The notes beneath the pieces were generated by a model. That model saw only the letters and a program-made list of their open reading frames with translations. It ran no database searches and was not told the origin of the DNA. The translations under genes were made by a program, and so were the position numbers. Positions 52,541 to 64,000 of a DNA stretch of 64,000 bases are shown here, one piece after another (the stretch's first letter is position 1; each line of letters opens with the position of its first letter). The stretch is from Dasyornis broadbenti (lineage: Eukaryota > Chordata > Aves > Passeriformes > Dasyornithidae), in assembly GCA_013397935.1 (NCBI GenBank), contig VZRN01011464.1, positions 4,568,336 to 4,632,335 on the forward strand, given 5' to 3'.

Positions 52541-55500
52541 ACGGAGAACTGTGATACAGAATTATAAATGCATTTATATATTGCGTTCTGATTTCAGTTT
52601 CTGGTTCCAGTGAAGCCAAATAGCTGCTTCCATCTTGCACATCACTCACTTTTTACTATCTTAAAAGACTTCTAAGACCCTTCTTGACTATTTTCATTTC
52701 ACTTTCTGTAAATTGGGGTAGATAGAATAAGACAGCTTGTCTACTTTCCTGTATTTGAAATACAGAAGTTCTGCTTGGCCTAAATCAAGGGAAAGGCCAT
52801 GACACACACGTGGGTGATTTTGGATTGCCTGTGATTGGCATAGTGCAAATGTGCATCAAGGCAATACTAATTACTACCGAGACATAAAAACTCCATTGCT
52901 TTTCTTCATTCTAATCCCAAAGGCAAATTGTTCATAAATAATATTTGAAGTTAATACAGCTATGTGAATCTCTATACAAATATTTAATCAACCACCAATT
53001 CAACTACCACATAGTGCTAGTTTAACTGCCACTACTTGGACACTACTGGAGACTTTCCCTTGAAAGTCATATTTTCATTAGACTTTATTACAGAGATATA
53101 ATTATTGGATAGCTGTCACAGCTGCTCTATCTGGTGATTCTCTAAAAGATGTCTGAAAAACAAAATGTATTGCAAAAATGCCAGCTGCAAGTGGCAAACT
53201 GGAAACATGACATGTTAAATTATTAAATGAAAAATGATTGACTATTCATTGTAATATGCATTCAGATGAACACTAAGTTACTGAATTAGAGTTCGTTGTG
53301 ATAAAGAACCTGGTACCAAAGGCCTAGTTTTCAAAAGTCTCTGTACTTCCCTGTCAGAAGTTTTAAGGACAGGTCTGTGTTGCAAGTCTAGGTGAGAGCC
53401 GACAAAACACGTCCTGTCTGTGCACTTAATAAAACTGTTTCCTTGTGCCAGGATGCCTTTATCAATCACCTGATGAACTCCTTTCTCTCAGGAAGGTGAA
53501 ACCCTGCCCAGCTCAGGGTGGGTCTGGGCTATATTTTTAGATACTCTGTAGAGAATAAAGCAATGCGCACTCCTGGAGAGCTTAGATGAAACCCAAGGTA
53601 CCGTCAAATCTTTGCTTATGCACCAGCTTCAGACATGATGAAATCACTGAACAGTGGTAATTGTAGTACCTGAAAGATTTTGGAGCAGCTTTCTACCGCT
53701 AAGTTCCCCCAAAATCTAACAATAGCCACGAGATACATTTTGGTAATGCAAAGACAAAAGCATGTGTGGGTTCAGACTGCTCTGTGGGCTGTGAGGAAGT
53801 TCATGTAAGAGACTTCAAAGTGCTGATACACACGAGCTTAAGGTAGGACTACATGGTTAGGACTAGCTAGAGTTTAGGACTAGACAGCAAAGTAAATCTG
53901 CCCAGTAAAAGATGATAGTGCTTGCAGAATTAAATTGATGCAAAAAACAAATTTAAAAGCAAAAAATATAATATAGGCATCACTTCCCCCCCAACCTCAG
54001 TTTACACAGCAAATTTATACAAATATTACTGTATTGATTATCAGCATTATAACAGGAAAGGTTTAATTTAACAGCTCAATAACTCTGGACATGGCATTAC
54101 ATAACAGCCAAGCAGGTGACCCTCTTTTTCCGATTGCTAAGCTTTAAATTTAAATTTATGTTGTTAGTTTTGTATAATAATACCTTCAGTGCCTGAACAG
54201 TAGATTCTAAAAAGATGCTGGATTTCTGAACTGATATTTCAAACTTCTCGAGTGATATGTGCCTTTTTCATAGTGATGACTTTCAACAAGCATTTTAAAC
54301 AAATAAGGTACCAAACCTGGTAAAGTTTATCTTCATGCACTAATACATTCATCTGTCTCTTGTTAGAACAAGAGCAAAATTAGACTATAGGTTTTCTTTC
54401 CTTGGAAGGTGATAATCCTGAAACTAGAGAATGTAGCTTGATAAACAATGATAAAGTTTTTGTTAGCTTTATACACCCTAGAGCCAAAACATTTTCTTGA
54501 AATGATGGAATGGGAAGCTAGCAGAGCTAAAATCATCATTTCAGTTTTAATTTGGTCCATCGAGTGGAAATCTACTCTACATGCTCAACACTGTAAACAT
54601 GCAGCCTCTTTCCCTCCAGAAGGATTTTATGGCAGTCGGTCTAGTGAAGACATCCTCTGACTGAGGAACTTGATAAGGAAATAAACCTGACCAGAATCTA
54701 GGGGGAAAAGTATTACAGAGAGAAAAAAAAATTACATATACACAAAAGGCAGAATAGTGACATCTGCAATTCCTTTTTACTTCACTGGTCTGTACCTGGG
54801 CAGAGGCACCTGCCTGCAGAAACTCAAGGGCAGGCTACAGAATTAGGGGCTTACAGTTTGGATAAACATCAAAGAAAGAGGGACAATGGGCAAATGCCTA
54901 ATTAAAAGACAAAGAAGCAGAAAAGGGGAATTTAACTAATAAAAAAAAAAATTAAAAAAACCCAAGGGAACACATAGGCAAAGTTATTAAAAAGGAAAAT
55001 GCAGGAGAAAATAGACCTGGTTTATGATACAAAGCAAAAGGAAAATATCTAAGGGTTAAACTGTTATAAAAAGAGGGAATTAGAGCAGAGTTTAATAAAT
55101 TATATTAAAAAATCACTGTTTCCTTCCTTTTTCATTCTGTCTAGTATTTTTCTAATTAGCTCAGCATTTGTGGCTTTCAGTTTTGTGCTTTTAGTGATTA
55201 ATTTATAGTGGGTTTATCTGGGGCATTATGTGGTGCAAATACTAAATAACCATGATTGTAATGGGTTAACAGCCCAAACACCATCAAACATGGAGCTTCT
55301 GACACAATGACACAATGCAGATTAGCATACACCTGTTACATACCAATTCATCATCAGTGGTCAATCTGCAAATATTTCACCAGTCACCACTGAGGAAGAT
55401 AAAGAACATGGCGTATAGATTTTCGTTCTCTAAATAGGGGCCTGGGTAAAGTCCATGACAGATAATCTGTGATATAGGACTGACATTGCTTACTCCTGCA

Positions 55501-58078
55501 TTAACAACATCTTTGAAGTCTGATAAAGAGAGAGTCTGTATCTGCAGAGCTATCAGCCTGACATCTTTAGCATCTGCTAAGATCACTTAAAGGGTGAGGA
55601 GGGGAAGAGAGATGGAAAAGGAAATAGGATGAATAGAAATGAGGTAAAGGAAGGTTATAAGAATGATAAACTGTCTAGGAGTTGAAGTAGCCCTCTAGTC
55701 CAAAGGAAGAAAAGTTGGACTTTTTATACACGTTAAATTACCTCAAAGGAGACAGGTTTAAACCCCATTTTTGAAGATATATCTAATAATACTTAAAGAG
55801 AAAAAATATCCTAATAAATCCATGACTAAGAGTATCTGTAGGCACATAAAACTGTTAAAGCTGCAAAATCCTCTTAAAAAAGCCCCAAACCAGACGTATT
55901 AATAGCATGATGTAGTGTCCTTGTTGTTCCTGTAACCTTGTGATTGCAGTGACATTGCCAGAGCATAAGCAAAGGCAACTATAAACTTCTCCGTGTTGAA
56001 TAAATTTTACATTCTCTGTTGCCGTGGGGATTTCCCAGTCTGAAATCTGCAGATACAGGTGACCCAGTTCTGAGCACAGGGCGGCTGAGCCTGCCGTGTT
56101 CTGCTGGCAGCACACAAACCTGGCTGCTCAGAGCTGGGCGCAGCAGCTCCCTTCTGCAGGGCAGGGAGTGCCTACAATGATAGATCACTCCAGGAAAACG
56201 TGGGTCCCTCTGAGCCAGGCAGCCCACATCTGTGATCCCAGAAGGAGCTCTGGTCCTCCATGCCCTCAGTGCAGGAGCAGTGAAAGTTACTGAAGCTGGA
56301 GTCTAGAGTACATCCTTGGGAAAACACTCATTGAAGGACAACAGAGAGGTGAGAGGAAGAGGACAGCTGGGATTAATCAGGAGGTACTTCTTGACAGTCA
56401 GGATAGAATGGGAGCTGTTCCCCACACAGCTTAAGTGAGAATGGGAATTTTTAAATAAAAAATCACTGAGATGCGTCCTTTAGGCTTGGAGAGCACCAGC
56501 CAGTCTTAAATATGGGAAATCTATTGCTTTTTGCTATTTTAAATACACCTCCTCTTCAGCAGTCAGTACTTCTACCTTGGAAGAGCACCAGCACCCCTAT
56601 GCCAACTTTCAATGTGGTATATATTAAACCAATAGAGATAGGCATCTCCAGGAAATTGATTTTATAATGAAAGTAGTGCAGCGCTAACTGTAGTGGAACT
56701 CCAGAGAGCCATTCAAACTGATAATAAACAACTCAATTTTCAGTCCAGTGGTGATAGAGCATTTAACACTAATCATTCCAGTAGCTAGTAGACTATGTTG
56801 TGTCTTTGTTTTGCCTTGCCTTGCCAGGGGAGGAAGTGGAAATCAGAGAATACTCAGAATCCAATTACTGGCAAAAGGGATAGTACAGAACAGTACCAAT
56901 GTGGGATTCAGGAGGAAAACAAAATCGGTAAAAGCTCCTCAAACAGCAACTACTACAGCAGTTCTGCAGAATAGACAGTGTGCTCTAACAGATTTTGCAG
57001 AATCACTTACCAACTTCACCTTCCACAAAAGCGAAGTTGGAAGAGTACTTGGTGGTTCTTAGGACAGTGTACTTAAAGCTCCTGTAAGAGTATTTTTTCA
57101 AAATGTATTATTGAGCTTTGTCTGTCTATGCTGACTGGTAATTTACTAAATGAATTTTAAGATTTCAGTGAAGGTTCTGGTGCCATAATGTGCTACTCAT
57201 GGCTAGCTGATATAAGCTCTCTTAAAAGGTTAATGGATGAGATTTACAAGACTAAATGAAAGCTCTGTTTTCTCATCACAGATTTAGCAATTTAACTAGA
57301 ATCATAAAAAATATGACATTCTAGAAATCACAGCAATGTAGACTTCACTACAAATAACTGTGTCCTTGTAATGGTCCAAATCCTGTAGGTCAAATTAGAT
57401 TTTGTAAAAGAGATCGGTTTTCTCCTTTTCATTTTGACTCAGTTAACCTTCATGACATAAAAAACAAAATTACAGAAAACAGTAAAATGCTTTACCCTGT
57501 AAATATTGTAAATTGCTTTTATGAATTGATTTTTTTTTAATTTTACCTTTCATCATTAAATTGTAAACAAGTTGATATACTGATAATGCACACTTCTGTA
57601 AATATATGTGGAATGGACCATTTCATATTAAGGTCAGGGAATGTACTAATATTTGCTCCTTTAGAAAGATACTAGGTAGCAAAATTCAATAAATTATAAT
57701 AATTTTCCAAAACACATTTAATGTTTATATTATGTTATTACTGAAGTTAAACAGAATATCAGTAGGTATTTGGAAGCTAAAAATTCAACTTTATCATTAT
57801 TGTCTGTCAAATGGCACTATCATTTTAAAAGAATATTTTTATAAAATGTCGTTGAATAAACAAAGAAACAAAAGCATCATATTAATGTACGTATTCTTTT
57901 CCTGGTTATTTTTACAATTTAATAGTGTCATTGCCCTATGTTAGTATATATAAGAGAATTGTTACGCAGTCCTCCACTTTCAAATTCTCATGTAATAGAA
58001 TAATAATGCAATATTCATATTTCATGTACTATAGAAGGATACTTTTCTTGCTTTCATATAGTGCAGACATGTATCTAA

Positions 58079-58098
58079 ATATATATATATATATATAT
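58079..58098 (+). repeat. (AT)n dinucleotide tract
   Basis: Ten uninterrupted AT units. Confidence 0.9.
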
Positions 58099-61074
58099 AA
58101 ATATGGCTGTCACTGTGAACTGCTACAGACTTTTTCTAGTTTTGGATCACATTTGAATTAACAATTACAAAGCTGTTATTGAAAGTGAAAGCCTTTTGGT
58201 TTATTTCCTCCAAATAAGTCTTGATTTAAGGTCAACATCACAAGATAATGCATCCTTTAGAGAGTTCCCCACTGCAATGCAGAGTTTTGCTAAGATCAGA
58301 CAGGCTGTGCCCTTGGCCATTCGGGAATCCCCAACTGGTAATTTGGCTTACAAGCCATTCTATTCATGCCTCTAATCAATGGCCTCTTTTTTCCCAGGCT
58401 AATGACAATCCTATGAAGCAGTATTTCTCTCATGTCCCTCACAAAAAATAACAATTAACCATAGCTACAAAAGCCATTGACACAAAAAGATCTTCAAACT
58501 GGTTTTGTGATCTAAAACTGTGGATCTGAAAGGTGTCATAAACGACTTCATCGTTAAACCACTCTGATGTTAGATTTACTAATAGGCCACGAGACCAGCT
58601 AGTAAAAACAGTTAAAATGTTTAGAGCAGGGCTTGATCCTGAGAGATGCAGACCAGCTGCAGAATCTGTTGACTCTGCGTAGAATTCTGCAGGTCTGTCC
58701 TCTCACTTCTGCACGTCACATCTCTGTATTCCTAGTCAGCATCAGGCAGAGTGGGCACAAATGGCACTTTCAATAGACCTGCCTCATAAAAGCATCAGTC
58801 TAATACTTAACAGAGCTGTGCATCTTCCCTTAGCAAATCTGTTTTGTCAGCCTCTGCTGGATCTTGTGTTTGAAGCATTTGCTTTTAGTGAGACTGTATA
58901 GTCTGTTCAGCACAAAATGCGTCCTTTTTAGATTTTGAGCCAATACTCAATTAGTGTTTCATAAAGCTGATAAAGAAAAATAAGTACATCTAGTACTTAT
59001 ACTTTATATTTTTATGTTCAAGTTGTATAAACAGATATGTTTATGTGGACATGCATTTCTCTTACAACACCACTAAACTTTGCAAATAATGGACTTCCAC
59101 AGATTTCACACTAATCAAATTACTTCTTGCTAATAGGTATCCATGGAGGCTGCTCCCCAGGTTTTCTAATTTTGCTCATTATGTTCTCTAATTTTTCCAG
59201 AGAGACAACTCAAGCAGCTATTTGATATACAACGGCAGTACCCAGCTGGCTTTCACTTGAGCAGTTGCTTTGATACAGCATCACATGATGATACTCATTA
59301 CTTCAGATAAATTATTCAGAAACTCCCAGATGCAGTGTCCTGCAGTTTACCAAGATATAGGAGAGTTTCACGAAACTGTGATGCTTGTATATAACAAATG
59401 AATAGGAATTTCTGAGTATTATATATTCCTAATAAGCCAAAGTAAACCAGGTACTGGGTCACCAGGTTGCAATTAGGCATTAGCATTACTTCTCAAAAAG
59501 TTCTCTTAATGCAAAGTAGCCTTTTCTTTTTCCTTTTGTCGGTGCTGTTTAAGGTTACTTAGGAGATATAACACAGTAGCAAAATCTTCTAAAGCTACAA
59601 GTTTTATTTTTTGAAATTCTTAAAATTATTAATCTTGAAGAACAGTTTAACATTTTTAATGTTACTACAGTATTCATGCTTCACATTTCGAAATTTGTAT
59701 GATGTCAGTTTAAATTTAGCCCCAAATTTTTTATCCTTTCATTCAAGTTCTTTAAAGCTCTTAGATGGATAGATAATACCTGGGAAAATTATTTTTAAAA
59801 CTAAAAATTATGTGTGTGTATATATATATATTACAAAATTTCCCCTTTACCTACAGGTTTTAATCACAGTCCTGACTCCAGGCTCTATTCCAGCATAACT
59901 GTATTTCCTTTAAGACAAAACACCTAGCAGATTCTAGAAAACATTCTCAAAGCAACAAAGTGAAGCCAGAAGCCTATTCCCTAGCAAATCTGGCTGTTGT
60001 CCACCTCTTACAGAGCTCTTCAGTAGCACAGCATCAACAGGAGTTGCACGGGAATAAAGGACAAGTGTAAAAGGCTCGATGTGTCTTGCGAAAGAAAGGG
60101 AAGGTAATGGCTGCTGTTGCTGCTCTGTCAGACCAATTTTGCGGGAGATCCCACACTAAATAAATTTCTCTGTCGATTCCCCCAGCCTAGTTAGATGCCT
60201 CAGGACCTATGAAGGGGAAGGCTGTTCCTGGAGTGTGCCACGACTGAAGTAAGAACCATCTCATGTACTTCAAAGACCTCCATGTCACTCTCAGGGTCGG
60301 TCCCCACTGATTCCCTTCAGATCCACCTGGGCAGACAGGGGTGCCATTAGGGAAATCCATCTGATTTAGCATAAAAGCAAAGGGTGAAGTGGAACACCCT
60401 TTGGAGGTATCTACAGATACAAAAGAGTCCATGGTGTCCAGCCCTGGATTCCAATATCCCACTTTTCCATTGCTAAGTTGGGCTAGCTGGTTTCATTTCT
60501 GTGGAGTAATTAAATTCAGCTAATTAAACTGAGCTGCTGTTACCATGCACTCCTAAAGCCTTCGTTTCAGAAACAAAATGATTGTATTAACTCTCTTTTT
60601 GGATCTTTTAGCACAGTTTTAGTCCATTTTACTGGTGGATAAAATTATGCAAATAATCATCTTAAGGGATCAAGCAAAAAGAAGGTAAATAAAAATTGCC
60701 ACCCATTTCTTCTCAAGATCTTTTGATTCTGAAGTCACTTTCCTGATTCTGAGATATTGATGAAAGACTCTGAAAGCTTATTCCGGATAATCAAATTAAA
60801 AATGCTTGTGAGAACCTGAAGAACAATCTCATAATACTGAGTGTTAAAATGGATGATTAATTTTAATCTCCATAAATGCAAAGAAATGCAGAAAGTGAAA
60901 AAAATAACTCTAACTGTGCATACACACATAGGTAATGATGGGCTCTAAAGTAAGTATCACCCCTCAGAAAAAAGGTCTTGAAGACACCAGCTTCAGCACA
61001 TGGGTAGTCAAAAAGCAAACAGAATGTCAGCAACGTCAGGAAAGGAACGGAAGCTAAAACAGGAAATGCCATTA

Positions 61075-61350
61075 TGCCATCAATAGTGCAGTTACACCCC
61101 AAGTACTGCATGTAGTTCTGGTCATTCAACCCCAGAAGCAGCTAGCAGAACCTGCAGAGGTGCAGGGGGGATAGATGGTGTCATCAGAGATTTGGAAGAC
61201 CTCATTTGCCAATGTGAGATTTTGTGGACTAGGATTCTCCTCCTGGAGAAATATCACATAAAGGGACAGATAATGGTGTATGAAACCTTTCCCAGAGGCT
61301 GGGAGAGATTAAATGGCTCTAGAAAGGAATTTGACATATTTCTAAAGGAC
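61075..61350 (+). repeat. Diverged CR1/L3-type LINE fragment (end of ORF2 and 3' part)
   Basis: 'ccaagtactgcatgtagttc' followed by 'tggtca' translates to a broken form of the YCVQFW motif near the end of CR1-clade ORF2. Further 'ctgcagaggtgcag' and 'ggctgggagagattaaatgg' segments occur in plausible order. It is old and interrupted; the family assignment is tentative. Confidence 0.45.
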
Positions 61351-64000
61351 ACCTAGAGCACAGTGATCCTGAGACCACCACCAGCTCAGGGATTCTGTAA
61401 GATACTGAGAGAGAGAGGAAGTAGGAAGGTGCAAGAGGAAGAAGATTGTGCCTGCTTTGTTTCCTGCAGACTTTTCTCAACCATTTGCTCCAAGCAGTAC
61501 TTAGAGACAGGATACACATTAGACAGAGAGCTATTCTGAGCCAGTAAAACAGATTTTGTGCTCTTACTATGTGTAAAGTAGGAATGTCTCTTTATTCAGT
61601 CTAAAATCCAACTCTCTTTCAGCTTCAGAATCACAATTAAAGACTTCAGCATTCTGTTTCTGATTCTAATTCTAACATTTTAATGTAAAAAAAATAGCCT
61701 TATTTCACTTAATGATACATTATTTTTATAAACAACTTAGATAGTTGCTAAAATAGGAAGAAAACTATGTTTCATTTATCCAGGAATAAAAACTGCTATC
61801 AAACTATTGACATGTCTAATTTTTGTGGTCAAAAATCACACAAGTTTAGACCAAAAAGACTTCTACAGTTCGTAATCCAGATAGTTAATACAACTTTCTG
61901 TAAGACTATACTTTCCCAGTTCTGACCACAGTCCATGAAAAATACCAACATCGAATATGCGTGAAAGAACTGCAATGTATAGAATTGCTTTTAGACAACC
62001 CTAGTACATTATTGTGGTGCTGAAGGTTCGAGGGTGTTGACTTCCCTTATCTTCCAAGAAAAAACGTTGAAACGCTTTACAAAGAAAAAATACAACTTAA
62101 AACTACATTAAAGCCCAATACAAAAACAACATCCTGTAAAATTCAAGCTGAGGCAGCTATACATGATTTTAATTTTAATGATAGCAAGGTATTTCTCATC
62201 TCTCATTGGGGACTCTCATCACAGCATGACAAAAATCCACATTGTACGAGCTAAGCAGCCTAGGAACACCTGATCACAGTTATCCTTTTAGTTTAACTCC
62301 TTTGATGAGCAATTCCCAAAGGCAATGTTTAAAGTTAGTGGAGAAAATATATCTCTGGCATTAAACTCACAGATTTACAGTGTTGGAAATACATTACACA
62401 GAAGGAGAAAATCCAACAGAAATCCAAAATTCTTTCAACCAGTTTAAAGCTTATCTTGCTTTGCTTGGTGTTGCAAAATTCTGTGTATATGCAAAGCTGA
62501 GCTAGAATTTGCCTACACATAACGTTTAAGAAACAAAAGCTGGGACTCAGTTCTCAGAAGGATCAAATCCACAGTGGCATTATTTCAACCTCAAATTCAA
62601 GTTTGTACAAAATCTCAGCTGATGGGCACTCAGTCATGTGAAAGGCAATGTACAGCAGCAACAGCTGAAGGGCAGTATTCCCAGTTCAAGCATCTCCTCT
62701 CAGCTGCACATGATACTAATGAATATCAATATTCCCCTTTTCTTATATAGCTCCCTACAGCAACATCAGTGGGAGAGCTGCATACATAAGGAGGGCAGGG
62801 TAGCAAAACATAGAACTCGCAGCTCAGAAGTTCCGGTGATTAGAATGGTACAAAACAGCTAGATTAGGTCAGTAGGACGAGATGAACACGCCCTCACTAG
62901 TCCCCAAAGTGTAAGTATTAAATTAACCACACTAACAGTGAAATCACTCTGAAGTTTCTGCCAATTCACTACCTCTCTATAAAGCTGTACATGCAACAGG
63001 AACATAAAACACAATTAACCTTCCTGTGAACATAGGTTTTGTTTTGCAAAGAAGGACATTATATAAATATCAGCTCCACCTTTCCACCAGACAAACATTT
63101 AAAAGGTTTTCTTATTGATTTTTCAAAGCTTTCTGCATTTGTAACAACAATGCCTAACTTAATTACTATGGCAACAATGGGGCACATTTACTATCCCAGG
63201 AAAGGAAAAAGAATCCGCCATTATGTCTCATTTTTAGATTAAGAACAATCAACAAAAAATACCCTGACACACTAAATATTCTAGCTGGGCTCTCTATCAA
63301 TCTGATCACTACTAAAAATTATTCCAAGGAGAGAAAATTTATTACATTTTTTGAACCTCAAGAACAAATGGAGGAAACATGAGCAGATCAGTAACTCAGA
63401 GATGATGGTTGGCAGAGAAGTGTAGGGGGGTGGGAGTGGCGTTGATTTTGGTTTTGTGTGTCCCAATAATCGTGGGAACAAAGCCAGCACTCATGCAATT
63501 TGCCCATCAGTCATTAATTGTCAGTGACCGCTACCACAGTCATTCAAAAACAATTAGAAGTGAGAGAAGGAAAGTGTGTCACAAAGGCATAAACAATCCA
63601 GAATAAACACTGCTGGCACACAAATTTTAAATGGGGATTTCACTGCCACAAGAATGCACATTGTTCTCTCTGGAAAGAATATTCATGAGGACATTATTAC
63701 AATATTTGGTGTTGCATAAACAAGATCTCAAAAAACACACTCCTCATCTGAATAGGGAACCCTTCAAGTCAATCATTGATGGAAGCTTACACTGGCAAAA
63801 AGGCAAATCCTCCTTCTTACAGATGTATTATCTTTCCACCTAATCCAGCGCTCTTCAGTGGATTTCAACAGAAGCCATTCAGTGTGTTTTGAAGAAGTCC
63901 CCTATCACCTTTCACTAACTGAGAGTTTGTTTGGGCTTTAAACAAAAAATAAATCTTTAGGGCTCATTCAAAATTTATCTAAAAAAAAAAAAATTAGCAA
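61351..64000 (-). other. Intronic sequence to the end of the window
   Basis: AT-rich, no gene, exon or clear repeat recognised. A poly-A run lies at the very end (63981-63993). Confidence 0.5.

Larger units (their letters stand above)
46356..61074 (-). other. Long intronic stretch, no gene recognised
   Basis: AT-rich with no MAGI2 exon found. It contains poly-A runs (46648-46662 and 48684-48703), short tandem duplications of 'tttcatgcctcctt' near 50880-50910 and of 'ccatcccattttcct' near 51027-51072, a possible LTR-like tail at 52330-52540 and an (AT)n tract at 58079-58098. Confidence 0.5.

Overview
This is vertebrate genomic DNA, almost certainly from a bird. Exons are short and separated by long AT-rich introns. 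The dispersed repeats are mainly fragments of CR1-type LINEs, whose 3' ends, reverse-strand copies and endonuclease-encoding segment can be read directly, plus one LTR-like repeat of a type I associate with birds. No operon, CRISPR array, plasmid or phage module is present. Nearly all open reading frames longer than 60 codons are chance frames in intron or repeat.

The window lies inside one gene on the minus strand, MAGI2 (membrane-associated guanylate kinase with inverted domain order, also called S-SCAM). Three constitutive exons are recognised by protein sequence, splice sites and matching phases. In transcript order they are 9573-9516 (first half of the second WW domain), 2617-2496 (second half of that WW domain plus linker) and 1069-887 (first half of the PDZ domain that follows). 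Exon phases run 1-2, 2-1, 1-1 and join without a frame break. The upstream intron runs from 9574 past the end of the window (over 54 kb), which fits the very large introns known for this gene.

The most interesting signal is a fourth, candidate exon at 1880-1752, between the WW linker exon and the PDZ exon. It is 129 bp (43 codons), has a pyrimidine-rich acceptor and a GTACGT donor, lacks stops, and is phase 1 at both ends, so it could be included or skipped without disturbing the frame. It is CpG-dense and encodes a basic, serine-containing peptide with a kinase-site-like core. I do not recall it in the mammalian reference protein.

Layout: 1-215 CR1 3' end; 887-2617 exon cluster, with the candidate cassette exon, a CpG-rich block and a probable DNA-transposon remnant (2138-2402) inside the introns; 2618-9515 intron; 9516-9573 exon; 9574-64000 a single intron containing CR1 pieces near 11.2, 15.9, 25.5, 26.2, 46.2 and 61.1 kb, an LTR-like repeat near 22 kb, simple repeats and poly-A runs, and otherwise unrecognised sequence. 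Repeat and family assignments come from recognition by eye, not from a database search.
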